Part shown: positions 53,850-64,000 of the stretch, one piece after another
How positions within the stretch are numbered: the stretch's first letter is position 1
Layout of the letters: each line of letters starts with the position of its first letter
Assembly (NCBI RefSeq): GCF_007859855.1
Contig: NZ_SJPK01000003.1
Coordinates: 441,182-505,181, forward strand
DNA: 64,000 nucleotides
DNA from: Allorhodopirellula solitaria
GTDB lineage: Bacteria; Planctomycetota; Planctomycetia; Pirellulales; Pirellulaceae
Direction of reading: 5' to 3'
Notes under the pieces: model-generated
What the model was told of the DNA's origin: nothing
The model's database searches: none
Seen by the model: only the letters and a program-made list of their open reading frames with translations
Translations under genes and position numbers: made by a program

Positions 53850-56800
53850 TCATCTCAAATCAGCGAAAAACTCGTCGACGGCGGACATTTCATTGTCCGA
53901 TTGTGACGATTGGGCTTCTTCTCGGTCCTGGGCAAGCGAGTCCACGATACTGTCGAGCTGCATCGTCGCGGGCGAGTCGAACACGCTCGTATCGGACGAT
54001 TTCGTCTCCGCGTTGACAAGGACGGGACCTTGCTCAGGCAGAGGTTCACCGGTTGGTTCGTCCTCACTCAGCGTCGACATCGGTACCACGGTGGGATCGA
54101 AGGCAACCGTAGCATTGGTTGCCATCACCCCGTCAGCAACGGGTGTGTAGGACACCGAGCGGGAGGCAGCCGCATCGATCGGTTCGCCACCTGGGATGTG
54201 GTTCGGGTTTTCGCTGTTGAGGCGATTGATGACCCGCAACGCATCGAGCGAGGTGATCCTGCCGTCCCCGTTGACATCGGGGTAGGCGGGCAACTCCAAT
54301 CCAGCAGGAACGTTGGCAAGATCGACAGGACCATCGTTGGCGTTGAGCACATTGATGATCAACAAGGCGTCGAGCGGAGTGACCGTGCCACTGGCGTTGA
54401 CGTCTTCGGAATCGGTGGGGCCCGTGAACGGATTGTCGACAACCGTGAACACGTAGTCTTCCACTTCACCGGCGTCGGCGGCCCCCAACGCTCCCAGATC
54501 CTGGGTGTAGCTGAGGCGGAAGCGAGCCTGCACGTCACCCAGCTCAGCCTGAGCGGGGACGTTCACCGAGAGAGTGTTGATCAAGAACGGGTTGTTGGCC
54601 GGGAAACTGACCCGCGACACTTCCCCGGGACTGTTGCCGAAGACACCGTCACCGTTCCAGTCAAACCACGCATCGAGGTAGCTCGCTTGAGCTGGCAACG
54701 GCGCGTCTTGGCCCTGGTTGATCGAGACTTGGAAATCGGTCGTGAAACCAGGCTGGAGCGTGCCCAGCAAGGTCACACCGTCATCGATATCCGCATCATC
54801 GTTGGCACCGTTGACGTCGGCTGTCACCGAGGCACCGAGATACAGGGCATCGTTTTCGCCATCGACAATCTTGTGACGCGGGCCATTGGTTTGGATGGTG
54901 ACCGGGTACTGTTGAGCGTCGCCGAAGGTGAGCGAGGCGTCACCATAGTCGTAGAGGTCACCGACGAGGATTTCGACCTGCGACGGGGAGCGTTCGGACG
55001 CTGGTTGCAAGCGGTTGCCAGCCTTGTCAGCGATGAACTCGGTAACAATCGAATCGCCCAGCGGAGTGCTGGTGGTTTGCAGCAGGACACGATTATCGAC
55101 CAACTTCACATCCGTCCCGTCGGGACCGCCGAGTCCCGCCGCGATGGCTGCGTCGGCAAATGTCGCTGCGACCGTGGAGGCGTCATCGTTGTAGCGAATG
55201 ACGACGGGTTCCGATGCCGGGTCGCCAGCTGAACCGATCTGTTCGAGCACGGTGCTGGCGGTATTCAACCGGGTATCCTCTTCGCCGCCGAGCGTCACAC
55301 TTCCGCCGCCGCGATTGACGGGCGTCAGCGATGGGAACGCAGTCGAAACCGCAGCGACAATCGCATTAGCGAGCAGGTCGGGCGAACCACCTTGGCCACC
55401 CCCAATCACGCTCACCGGGGTGGCACCGGGGTCGAGCAGGTCACCGTCGAAGTCAATTTCGAAGGTCACAGGATCACTCAGGCCGAGCGCGATCGTGAAC
55501 GTCTGACCGTCTTGCACGGCCAGCGATGTTTCTCCATCGGTCGTCGGAATTTGCAATCCGAACCCAGGCGAAACGCCAATTTCACTGTTACCCGTCACCA
55601 GGGCTGCGCCGTCGAGAGACGTCACCGAAATCGGTCCGTCGGTACCGCGGACGCGGAACACGCCCGAGGCCCCCGATGCTTGCACGTCGAGACCCACGTC
55701 CCGGAACCCTTGCAGGAGGGACTGGACGAGTTCCCGTGGCGACGCATCCGGATCGACTGGCAAGACGACACGATTGACGTCCGGTCCGACCACATTGAGG
55801 ATGCCGTCGGAATCGAATTCGAAGGCAATCTCACGGGAGCCATCGAACACGTTGATGGTCTCGTTGTAGTTCGTCAGGCGAGTGCCGTCTGCGTCAACGG
55901 TCGCATCAGGCAACAGCTGCACGTCGAGCTCTTGATTGACGTGCCGGAAGATCGAGTCTTCTTCGAGAGACACGTAGCTCTGGTCGCTGTTGGCATTTGT
56001 CGCCGTGCCGAGCAGTTGCAGCCGTCCGCTGTCACTCGCCGTTGAGCTGGAGTCGTCCAGGTAAACCGCTTCGATGTCGAGTACGTTGGGCTGGCTCGCG
56101 ACGAGTTGATTGATCGCTTGGGAGAGCAACTGCACGATCCGAGTCGGAGATGCCGTATCGGGCAAGCTGATCGCATAGTTGCCGGTTGATGGCAAACGAC
56201 CATCGGCATCGATCGGTTCGGTAACGTCGGTCACGAATTCAAACGTCACGGCAGGATGCGTGCCGTCGGAGATCGTCAGTGTTTGGCCACTGATCGCTGG
56301 CTGTGAGATTCCCGTCAGCGGATCGGTTGTGATCAAAGCTTCGGAGGGAACGGTGAGCTGAATGCCCACTTCCGTCTCGAGGATTTGGCCATCGATGAAA
56401 GTTTGATCGCCATCGCTATATTCGACGCCTGCTTGAGCTTGGAGCACGGCGTTGAAGCCGTCCACGCTGCCGTCTTGGGCACCGAGGAATTCCACGGTGT
56501 AGACCGCGTTATCATCCCAGATTCCGGCGATAGGCGTGATCCGAATCGTGTTGTCGGCGGGTTCGTAAGCGAAGCGGTAATCGATCCCTTCCTGCAGTAC
56601 TTCGGTTTCGGTATTACCGAGAACCAATCGCGTGACCAGCAGGTTTTCGCTCGTGACGGTGTTGTCATTGACGCCCACTCCGTAACCGGTGTCGGCGGGG
56701 CGAATGCCGTCGATCAATTGAATTTCAAAGGCGTCGTAGATGGTGCCCTGAGTCACCGAGCGGCCGAACAGGTCCGACTCGTCGTCGAAGATCAAGTCTT

Positions 56801-59800
56801 GGCCGCGTGGCGACGTGAGGACGAATCGCGGGCCCTCGTTATCGGTGCGTTCCTGTGCACCGCGATCGATGAACCCGCTCAACCCAACGCCCTGAGGGGT
56901 GGCGAAGGTGGGATCGTCCACACGGAGTTGGCCGTTGGCGTCATAGAGCGGCGCCACGATCGGACTGACGGGCAGGCCGAGCGAATTGCGGAGCGTGGCC
57001 AGCGACGCACGATCTTCCAGCGACGCGATGCCGCTGTCGATGACAGGAGTTCGCGACTGTGGCGTGAAGATCAGGTTGTACGGATCGACGAACACCTGGT
57101 CGCTCGGATTGATGAACTGAGCCGATTGGCCGTAGCCATCCACACCGGAGATGCGAGCGGGTTGGTTGTTGCGATAGTAGGTCGTTCCCCCGATCACGGT
57201 CAGGTCAGCCGACACATCGACTTGGCCGGATGAAAGCAATGGTGTGGGAGGAATCGCCACGCCAGTCTGGAAATTGCTGACGATGTTATTGAGCAACGTG
57301 GGGGCCGAGTTGTCGGCGACCCGAATCCCGGTTTGACCTGGGCTGAAACTCTCGCGAGGCACGGTCGAGATCGCGCCGATGGCATCGATATCTGCTCCGG
57401 CAGCCCCAAAGTTGTTCGTTCCCGCAGGCGAAAGGTCGGTCAGACGCACGTAGGAGAAGCGGTCGTTCAAACCGAAACCGAAGGCGTCCAAGTCGATCGT
57501 ATTATCGAGTCCAAAGATCTCGCCAACGTTGAAATACGTGACGTTATCGCGACTGATTTCGACTCGAACCCGCTCGGGGATACCGGCTTCGAAAATCTGC
57601 AGATCGGCAACACCATCACCGATACCGATGAAGTCGTTGGGGCTGCTCGAGCTACCTGTGAGCAGGTTGTCCTCGAACACGAATGTCGCGTGGCCACCCG
57701 ATCCAAGTGAGAAGGTGAACAATCCATTCTCCGGATCCGTGGCTGAAACGCCATAGCAATCCGGTGAGCCCAAGGCCGCTTCGCTGTCGGTGAAGGACTG
57801 CTCCACGTCGGGCCCGAGCATCGTTTCACTGTCGAGAACACTGTCGGCGAACGAGACTCCACCTTCGGGATAGAAGGTGCCCGCGAATACTTGAGGGCCG
57901 AGACTCACCGCAGGAGTGATCGTGCCACCGACAAGGGTGTTGTTGATAATGCGGTCGAAGCCGACGGGGTTTTGGGCAGCGAGTCCGCCGTTTTCCAATC
58001 CCGTGATATCGATGCCGACGTTCTGGTTGTAGGCAAACTCGTTGTTGCGAGCGACCACACCCGGAATCAGGTTCTCCGAATTGAGCTCATTGAAACTGCG
58101 GGCGTAGGTGAGCACCGAAGGAGTTGCGTCGAGCGGGCTCTGCGAGATCACGCTCTCAGCGGCCGCACGCGAGATCTGCAGTCCCGCATCCTCGTTGTAG
58201 CTAAACCGACTGTTTTCAATGATGATCTGGCCTTGTTCGACGCGATCGCGGTTGGAGTCACCACGCAGGTCATCGGAAATTGTCGATACGAACGCGGTGG
58301 CGCCGATGTCGTTGGTGAGTACGGAAGTCGCACCGACCAAATTGACGCGTTTGTCCGGAACGCTGTCGGATGAGTTGACCTGCGTCAGGTTGCCACGATT
58401 GGCTGAGACGCCAAGGATCGAACTGACCTGTTGCGAATTGATACGCTCGATGATCGTGTCGGCAACTTCTTCCGCTGTCGCGTCAGAGGCCACTTGGACG
58501 ACAACTCGATTGGCGTTCTGAGCAAACCCGTTGCTTGGGCCGCTCGCGGGCAACACGTCAAATTCGAATGTCACACGTTGGCTGGCTCCGGCGATGGTGA
58601 ACGTCGAGCCGTCAACGATCTCTGCCGCTGGTTTGGTAACCAGCGAAGCGGCTCCCGAGACCAAACGATCGTTGGTATCGAAGGCACGGAATCGGCCATC
58701 GACGAGGTTGGGCAGAGAGCTGTCGATCACGCCCGAGGCAATGTATTCGGAGGCATCGCGAATCTCGAGTTGATAAGGACCCGATTGGGTCGGCCGTGGT
58801 GATTCTGGCGGTGACGTCAGCGACAATTCACCCGAGTCCACGAACGCCTCGTCCTGTGGCGTCTCGGTCGCTGCGGTGACGAGTTCGCCACGTTCGGCGA
58901 ACCCGATGATGATGTCATCGATGTAGACGCCTTCATGGGCGTTGTCAGAAGCCCCTGCTTGATAGTCCCCGCCAAAGCGATCGCCGTATCGCTGCGCCGT
59001 GGACGTGAACGGTCCGAGTTGATCTTCGTCAAACGTCAATTCGGGCAGGCGAACGGCCGAACCAAGACGCGGGATCAACGAGATATCGCCTCCGGCAAAG
59101 CGGTTTGCGACCGCCAACTGCAAGGCCTCGGCAACCTCTTCAGGAGAGTCCGTGCTATTGACGACGATGGGCGTGCCGGTGAGCGGGTTCTGGTTGGTGA
59201 CGGACAATCCGCTGTCCGCAGGCGTCGTCACATCGCCCGCTCCACTGAACTCGACGCTCGCGTCGATGGCCGTGATCGTCAGCTCCGGTTGAACCGTAAT
59301 CTTCGCGGCGTATCCGCCGGTTTGGGCGGCGTCGGTGCTGCCAGCGATCCGCGGATCGTAGCTCGCGTTCTCCGGGCCACTGATGCCGATGTAGTAGGTG
59401 CTGTCGGACGGGGCGATGAACGAAACGGTGCCGGCGGCAACATTGTTCAGTGCCAGTAAATTTCCATTGTCCGACCGCAGTTCCACTCCGGCCTCGTCAA
59501 AGAACCGGATGTTGTTTTCCACACCGGGTTGATCCGCAGTGACCTCGACCGTGACGGTTGTTCCCGCCACCACGTCGATGCTCGAAAGATCCACGTCACC
59601 ACGGTTGGTAATCAACGTTGGCGTGATCGTACCGAGCGTACCGCGTCCGTCGATCACCATGTTTCCGCTTGTGTAGGGCAGCGGCGTGGCTTGATAGGTC
59701 AAGTCGTTGCGCCCGGTATCACCAGCGGAGTTGGGGTTTCCAAACGGGTCGACCGGATCGGAAGAATCGCTGAAATCAAACGAGGAGACCGTTTCGAAGA

Positions 59801-62800
59801 CAGGTGCCTGAACGCCCGTGTTCGCTTCGACCGCTGCCTGCAGTTCTCCCGGGATGTCGACTTGGGTCACGTCCGAACCCAACGGGACGCTGATTTGTCC
59901 CGATTGCAGCGTACGCAGTCCATCGTCGAGGACGTACTCCACATCATCAATCGTGACAATGAAGGTCGCATCGCGATTGATATAGTAGTTGTCCAGTGCG
60001 TTGCCTGAGGGCACGAGCTGGTCGTAATCGACAGCTTGGTCGGTTTCGCCGATACGCAGTCCGACGACCTCGGCGACATCATCGACACTCAAATCATCGA
60101 GTGTGATCGTCGTAGGTGCCGTGGGATTGAACAGTTTGTAAAGCTCCAACACGTCGACAGTGGGGCGTGCGGCGAACAGTTCATCGTCAAAGGGCAGGTC
60201 CAAGTCCGCCCGCTCACTGTCGGTATCGATCAGCACATATTCGGTGCCGTTGAGGTAAATCGAATACAGTTCGTCGGGGTTCGCGGCGTAGTAGGAATTC
60301 GGGTCGACGCCGGTGGGCAGTGGATGGGTAGCGTAGAACTGCTCGATTTCGGTTCCCGACGGCAGCATCCGGTCCAGATCGATTTGGCTATCGAACGGTG
60401 CCGCGACGGCGCGAGCGATGTCGCCTGCGGTAAGATTCGACAGCTCCGTGCCGGCAGGGAAGTCCTGCAGCACGTTGATCGAAATCGCTCCAGCGGGAAT
60501 CACGCGGGTGCCGTCGTTGAGCACATACTGTTGACCGTCGACGGTGAACGAAGAGATCGCCGCAGGATCGGTGTAAAGTTCTGCCAGGGACGTTCCCGAG
60601 GAGAACGTGACGGTCGGCGCCAAATCGATGGAGAAGGTTTCTCCGTTGATAACGAGTGTCTCGCCGTCGACCAACTGCGAACCACCGACGGCGCGAATCT
60701 CACCGGTCAATGTCGACGTGGTGCCCGCCGTCGCAAATTCAATCCGCAGTGATAGTCCGGACTGGCCGGCGAACTGGTCCAACGGGACACGTGCTTGACG
60801 CCACGTTCCGGTGTTGTCGTAGAGCTGTTGCACGTCGACGTCGATGTCGTCGTCGTAGATCCCGAATTCAGCGGGATCGTCGAACTCATCGTCAAGGGTT
60901 CCGTCGCGACGCGCCTCATTGTTAGTGGCGACGAGGTGCTCGACACCCGATTGATCGACCACGTAAACGCGGAGCGAATCTTGATCGTTGCCAAACAACG
61001 AATTGATTGGATTGCCATTGGCGTCGAGATCTTGGTCAACGCCATCGGTTTCCAAGAAGTAGTTGAAGTACATCATCGGCACGTCGGCCGCCGCGTAGCC
61101 CTCGAGCGAGAACGCGTTGGATTGGACTTCACCGCGAGCACCGCCCGGGAAGTTGTACGTGTTGTGGACAGCTTGACCGTCCTGACGGACGTTCTCCGCG
61201 TCCGTGGTCCGGTTCTCTACCGGAGCTTCACCGGGTGCGTAGAGACCGTTGAAGGCATCGTCGGTGTAGTTGAATACGAGCGAGTTGTTGCCGTTCTGAT
61301 CTGGCCGGGCACCGCTGAACGATTCGTTGATGCCATGCCCCTCGTCGTCGCCGCGAGCGTCGCTGACGTGCCACAGGTTGTAGTTCAGGGTCGAGAAATC
61401 GAGTCCCTGAGCGTTGTTGATACCCGTCTCAATGGACGTGCGCCCACCGGCAAAGACGCCCTGCAGTTCACCCTCGAGATTGAACGCGTGGATCGTCCCG
61501 CTACCCGTGATGCCAAAGAGAATCTGGCGGCCTTGCGCGTCGAGAAGATTGTTCGGACCCGCTCGCAAGCCAGTGAAGTTGATCCCGATCAAATCGGTCG
61601 CGGACTGAACGTATTGGCCGACGTTGTTGTTGCTACCAAAGTTGACGCCCAGGGGGCCCGGTGGAACATAGTACAGCCCACCATTATCCGAGACTGCATA
61701 CAGGCCACTGCCGATCATCTCCACGCCCGTGATGCGGCCACCATTGGCGTATCCGCCGAGCTTCAGATTGTCGTTGACCGAGTCAGCACTGACGACCACG
61801 CCAGTGACTCGCACAGCGTTTCCGAGAGAGGTGCCGATCACGGTTGGCAAACTTCCGTTGGCGTTGGCCACCGAGATCGCTTGCACGATTCGATTGGACA
61901 GCGTTTCGGCCGTATCGGTTGGCAGCAGCGTGACGGGAACGTTGCCCGGTTGCACCAGGTTGCTGCCACTGAGTGCCAGGCCGGTGACTGCGTTTCCGCT
62001 CGGCGGGGTCAGTGTCGCGGCTGTCGCTGTCGGCAATGCCAGTTGGGTTCCCGCATAGGAAACTGGGATTCCTTCGGCTTGAATTGCTTTGGCAAGGGAC
62101 TCAATGAAAACCGTGTCGCTGGCACTGCGATCGATCGGGACAACGATATTGCCCGGTGTCGTCGCGTTGCCTGCATTGGTCAATTCGAATGTTACCGGAG
62201 CTTGTCCGGGCAACGTCACGTTCAGAATCGTTCCGTTGGGGATGCTCGCCGGATTCGACGAGATCAAGGTGAAGCCCTGATTCAATTCAAAGGTGACGAA
62301 GTCCGTACCATTGGTCAGTGTGAAGGTGTCACCGTCATAGAGTTGCGGCACTGCCACACCCTGGGAATTGACGGCTGTCGCCGCCGAGACACCGATCACG
62401 TTGGCGTCTTCCGGCAATCCATCATCGGGGTCGTCGTGCGTATCGATCTGACCGATTTCACGAATGTTCGTACCGGCACCTGCATTGGAGAGCGTCAGAT
62501 CAAAGTCCGGACCGGTAGCCTCACCGGTCTCTTCATCGAACGCATACAGAATGTTTTCCGTGTAGCCTTGGCGAGTGAGCCCTGGCCCCGGCTCGAGTCC
62601 TTGCTGCCCGACCGGCCGATCGGCGACGAAGTATCCCGTTTCGTTACCAAATCGAGCCCGGATGGTGATCCCTTCAATGACCAAACCATCGTCGCTGTCC
62701 TCGTCGAGAACTTGTACCGCGTCTTCTTCGACTTCCAGGTCATGGAACGTGCCAATTCCTGTACCGCCCAAATTGGTCAGGCCCGCTGTGACGGTATCGA

Positions 62801-64000
62801 TGCGGGTGTACTGGTAACTGCCGTCGTTGAGGTCCTGCGGCACGGTGTAGCCAAACAGTTCCCCGTTGGCGGTAAAGGCAACGTCCCGAATCTCGGTTCC
62901 GAATCCTCCGAGGTCTGCATACCGTTCACCGGTGAACGGGTTGACGAGGAACAATCCCGAGCCGCTGTTGACGTACAGGAACACGTCATCGAGTGTCTGT
63001 TCAACAATCGAATCGTCATCGAATAGGACAGGGACGATCGGCCCCTCCGCCACTTGGCTGTAATTGGAGAACCCGTTGAGCGAATTGAATCCCTCTTCAG
63101 CAATTCGGCGGGTGCTATCGATCGGTTCCAAGCGAACGAGTGGGTTCGTGGCATCGCGGCTGGTGAATTGATCCAACTGCGAGGGAGCTTGGAACTTGTT
63201 CGACACTGCGACGTAGTAGGTGCCCTCGGGGAGTTCGGCTGAACCGATGTAAGGATCGGCCGTGCCGAAGGAACCGCGAGACAGATCGGAGGTGCCTCCC
63301 GATGACAGGCTGATATCGTCAGCAATATTCGAATCGCCACCAATGAGAACGAGGTTTCCATCTCCGTCAAAGACGTACAGCGAAAGGTCGGCTCGCGATG
63401 CGCCATCGGCGTAATCGATGTCAAACACCGTGGCGAGATACATCGCCGCGTCGTCACGGGTGAGCTTCTGATAGTCGATTTCGAACTCATACCAATCGAC
63501 GTCATCGATCCCATCGATGGTTCCCGAGATATTCTTCGCCAAACGATCCGACGACAGTGGTCCGGCACCGTTATTCAGTTCCACGTCAACGCGGTTGGAC
63601 TGGGCATCGTCACGCGAGATCAGGATCGAGCCGTCGGGTTGGACGACTACGTTGGCGGGCAGGTCGGGGTCACCGGTGAACTGCGTATCGTAGAGCCCCA
63701 ATCGCTGAGCATTGGCGAGCGTGCCGTTGTCACCAGCGGTTTCAAAATCTTCGCCCGACAATGGGCTGTGCATCGGGCCACCGATGACCTGCACGCCATT
63801 GTCGGCATACAGCACGTCGCTATATCGAATTTGGGTGCCCGCGAAAACATCGGGTTCTTCGATACGGACCTGCAGTTGATAGGAACCACTGGTCAGCCCG
63901 GCTCGCAAACTGCCCGACTGGTTGAGGAGATCCTCTTCGTCAACGGCAACGTCACTGGTATCGCCGACCACCATCTTGTTCTTCTCGTCAGGCGTCAGGG
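53850..64000 (-). CDS. Giant secreted dockerin/GEVED protein, 5'-truncated by window edge
   Basis: At least 3382 codons; the frame is open to base 64000, so the N-terminus and signal lie outside. Residue numbers count from the Met at 63974. The order seen is a pre-peptidase-like domain (about 158-215) and a long series of beta modules. Among these are at least six with (D)G-TFTI-...-VTFEF cores (about 545, 585, 1785, 2562, 2708, 2820). A beta-helix-like stretch (1912-2025), a GEVED domain (about 3005-3180, DYGDASLTFGDAQQYP ... AGEVEDYVF) and a dockerin pair (about 3192-3262, with DVNGDGRITSLDALRVINRLN) follow. An acidic tail ends it. The acidic composition suits a calcium-dependent surface or matrix adhesin. 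No stop or frameshift interrupts 10 kb. Confidence 0.9.
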   Translation of the reverse strand, partial: LTPDEKNKMVVGDTSDVAVDEEDLLNQSGSLRAGLTSGSYQLQVRIEEPDVFAGTQIRYSDVLYADNGVQVIGGPMHSPLSGEDFETAGDNGTLANAQRLGLYDTQFTGDPDLPANVVVQPDGSILISRDDAQSNRVDVELNNGAGPLSSDRLAKNISGTIDGIDDVDWYEFEIDYQKLTRDDAAMYLATVFDIDYADGASRADLSLYVFDGDGNLVLIGGDSNIADDISLSSGGTSDLSRGSFGTADPYIGSAELPEGTYYVAVSNKFQAPSQLDQFTSRDATNPLVRLEPIDSTRRIAEEGFNSLNGFSNYSQVAEGPIVPVLFDDDSIVEQTLDDVFLYVNSGSGLFLVNPFTGERYADLGGFGTEIRDVAFTANGELFGYTVPQDLNDGSYQYTRIDTVTAGLTNLGGTGIGTFHDLEVEEDAVQVLDEDSDDGLVIEGITIRARFGNETGYFVADRPVGQQGLEPGPGLTRQGYTENILYAFDEETGEATGPDFDLTLSNAGAGTNIREIGQIDTHDDPDDGLPEDANVIGVSAATAVNSQGVAVPQLYDGDTFTLTNGTDFVTFELNQGFTLISSNPASIPNGTILNVTLPGQAPVTFELTNAGNATTPGNIVVPIDRSASDTVFIESLAKAIQAEGIPVSYAGTQLALPTATAATLTPPSGNAVTGLALSGSNLVQPGNVPVTLLPTDTAETLSNRIVQAISVANANGSLPTVIGTSLGNAVRVTGVVVSADSVNDNLKLGGYANGGRITGVEMIGSGLYAVSDNGGLYYVPPGPLGVNFGSNNNVGQYVQSATDLIGINFTGLRAGPNNLLDAQGRQILFGITGSGTIHAFNLEGELQGVFAGGRTSIETGINNAQGLDFSTLNYNLWHVSDARGDDEGHGINESFSGARPDQNGNNSLVFNYTDDAFNGLYAPGEAPVENRTTDAENVRQDGQAVHNTYNFPGGARGEVQSNAFSLEGYAAADVPMMYFNYFLETDGVDQDLDANGNPINSLFGNDQDSLRVYVVDQSGVEHLVATNNEARRDGTLDDEFDDPAEFGIYDDDIDVDVQQLYDNTGTWRQARVPLDQFAGQSGLSLRIEFATAGTTSTLTGEIRAVGGSQLVDGETLVINGETFSIDLAPTVTFSSGTSLAELYTDPAAISSFTVDGQQYVLNDGTRVIPAGAISINVLQDFPAGTELSNLTAGDIARAVAAPFDSQIDLDRMLPSGTEIEQFYATHPLPTGVDPNSYYAANPDELYSIYLNGTEYVLIDTDSERADLDLPFDDELFAARPTVDVLELYKLFNPTAPTTITLDDLSVDDVAEVVGLRIGETDQAVDYDQLVPSGNALDNYYINRDATFIVTIDDVEYVLDDGLRTLQSGQISVPLGSDVTQVDIPGELQAAVEANTGVQAPVFETVSSFDFSDSSDPVDPFGNPNSAGDTGRNDLTYQATPLPYTSGNMVIDGRGTLGTITPTLITNRGDVDLSSIDVVAGTTVTVEVTADQPGVENNIRFFDEAGVELRSDNGNLLALNNVAAGTVSFIAPSDSTYYIGISGPENASYDPRIAGSTDAAQTGGYAAKITVQPELTITAIDASVEFSGAGDVTTPADSGLSVTNQNPLTGTPIVVNSTDSPEEVAEALQLAVANRFAGGDISLIPRLGSAVRLPELTFDEDQLGPFTSTAQRYGDRFGGDYQAGASDNAHEGVYIDDIIIGFAERGELVTAATETPQDEAFVDSGELSLTSPPESPRPTQSGPYQLEIRDASEYIASGVIDSSLPNLVDGRFRAFDTNDRLVSGAASLVTKPAAEIVDGSTFTIAGASQRVTFEFDVLPASGPSNGFAQNANRVVVQVASDATAEEVADTIIERINSQQVSSILGVSANRGNLTQVNSSDSVPDKRVNLVGATSVLTNDIGATAFVSTISDDLRGDSNRDRVEQGQIIIENSRFSYNEDAGLQISRAAAESVISQSPLDATPSVLTYARSFNELNSENLIPGVVARNNEFAYNQNVGIDITGLENGGLAAQNPVGFDRIINNTLVGGTITPAVSLGPQVFAGTFYPEGGVSFADSVLDSETMLGPDVEQSFTDSEAALGSPDCYGVSATDPENGLFTFSLGSGGHATFVFEDNLLTGSSSSPNDFIGIGDGVADLQIFEAGIPERVRVEISRDNVTYFNVGEIFGLDNTIDLDAFGFGLNDRFSYVRLTDLSPAGTNNFGAAGADIDAIGAISTVPRESFSPGQTGIRVADNSAPTLLNNIVSNFQTGVAIPPTPLLSSGQVDVSADLTVIGGTTYYRNNQPARISGVDGYGQSAQFINPSDQVFVDPYNLIFTPQSRTPVIDSGIASLEDRASLATLRNSLGLPVSPIVAPLYDANGQLRVDDPTFATPQGVGLSGFIDRGAQERTDNEGPRFVLTSPRGQDLIFDDESDLFGRSVTQGTIYDAFEIQLIDGIRPADTGYGVGVNDNTVTSENLLVTRLVLGNTETEVLQEGIDYRFAYEPADNTIRITPIAGIWDDNAVYTVEFLGAQDGSVDGFNAVLQAQAGVEYSDGDQTFIDGQILETEVGIQLTVPSEALITTDPLTGISQPAISGQTLTISDGTHPAVTFEFVTDVTEPIDADGRLPSTGNYAISLPDTASPTRIVQLLSQAINQLVASQPNVLDIEAVYLDDSSSTASDSGRLQLLGTATNANSDQSYVSLEEDSIFRHVNQELDVQLLPDATVDADGTRLTNYNETINVFDGSREIAFEFDSDGILNVVGPDVNRVVLPVDPDASPRELVQSLLQGFRDVGLDVQASGASGVFRVRGTDGPISVTSLDGAALVTGNSEIGVSPGFGLQIPTTDGETSLAVQDGQTFTIALGLSDPVTFEIDFDGDLLDPGATPVSVIGGGQGGSPDLLANAIVAAVSTAFPSLTPVNRGGGSVTLGGEEDTRLNTASTVLEQIGSAGDPASEPVVIRYNDDASTVAATFADAAIAAGLGGPDGTDVKLVDNRVLLQTTSTPLGDSIVTEFIADKAGNRLQPASERSPSQVEILVGDLYDYGDASLTFGDAQQYPVTIQTNGPRHKIVDGENDALYLGASVTADVNGANDDADIDDGVTLLGTLQPGFTTDFQVSINQGQDAPLPAQASYLDAWFDWNGDGVFGNSPGEVSRVSFPANNPFLINTLSVNVPAQAELGDVQARFRLSYTQDLGALGAADAGEVEDYVFTVVDNPFTGPTDSEDVNASGTVTPLDALLIINVLNANDGPVDLANVPAGLELPAYPDVNGDGRITSLDALRVINRLNSENPNHIPGGEPIDAAASRSVSYTPVADGVMATNATVAFDPTVVPMSTLSEDEPTGEPLPEQGPVLVNAETKSSDTSVFDSPATMQLDSIVDSLAQDREEAQSSQSDNEMSAVDEFFADLR

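Noticed and set aside
53910-55232. 440-codon plus-strand frame opposite the giant gene's 3' end
   Set aside because: Same reason: antisense of the dockerin/GEVED region, Arg/Val/Asp-rich, with no recognisable features.
60795-63026. 743-codon open frame on the plus strand, opposite the giant dockerin gene
   Set aside because: It is a mirror frame of a GC-rich coding sequence with strong third-position bias; its translation shows no domain, and the minus-strand frame has clear dockerin and GEVED motifs.

Overview
The window looks like chromosome from a member of the Planctomycetota, most likely close to Rhodopirellula or another Pirellulaceae. The evidence is the gene content: two sulfatases, a DUF1501 protein next to a PSCyt1/DUF1549/DUF1553 cytochrome, a DUF1559 pseudopilin-like protein paired with a small lipoprotein, two very large secreted dockerin proteins with GEVED and calcium-loop repeats, duplicated ExbD genes, and few clear Shine-Dalgarno sites. 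No phage, CRISPR array or intact insertion sequence was seen. Gene identities come from reading motifs and overall family resemblance; no searches were run.

Layout. 1-2.6 kb: end of a gspE-type secretion ATPase and gspF. 2.7-6.3 kb: DUF971 protein, a YjhG-type D-xylonate dehydratase overlapping a YugP-type membrane zinc protease. 6.3-11.6 kb: a translationally coupled operon (NSS sodium symporter, tiny MetS-like membrane subunit, type I phosphodiesterase) divergent from an AGCS alanine/glycine symporter, with a perfect 18-bp palindrome between them; then tRNA-Phe(GAA). 11.9-23.0 kb: a seven-gene co-directional block, consisting of a single-span TonB/TolA-like protein, ExbB, ExbD, a zinc-ribbon ExbD, a membrane-anchored PQQ-type beta-propeller, an orphan family-5 solute-binding protein and a secreted protein of unknown family. 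It ends in a large bidirectional hairpin. This is the best candidate for an undescribed envelope machine.

23.0-35.3 kb: DUF1501/DUF1549 pair, two sulfatases, a Tat-like FAD oxidoreductase and a ceramidase-like protein fused to a LamG domain, suggesting breakdown of sulfated polymers. 35.3-41.8 kb: PepSY reductase-like protein, lipoprotein, DUF1559 protein, a coiled-coil membrane protein with zinc ribbons, and a di-heme cytochrome. 42.2-46.1 kb: a tight four-gene operon (secreted unknown, KGPDC/HPS-type decarboxylase, MDR dehydrogenase, TIM-barrel isomerase) that looks like a sugar-acid pathway. 46.7-50.5 kb: TPR protein and a lipoprotein. 51.0-64.0 kb: a dockerin zinc metallopeptidase and the C-terminal 3.4 thousand residues of a giant dockerin protein that runs off the window.

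Non-coding repeats are a second theme. A 300-bp element with 23-bp perfect terminal inverted repeats and an 8-bp target duplication sits at 41.9-42.2 kb and a truncated relative at 50.7 kb. A separate palindromic family of about 113 bp has three copies and one half copy (29.6, 46.4, 50.9, 53.7 kb). An 81-bp hairpin-bearing tandem array lies at 38.8 kb.
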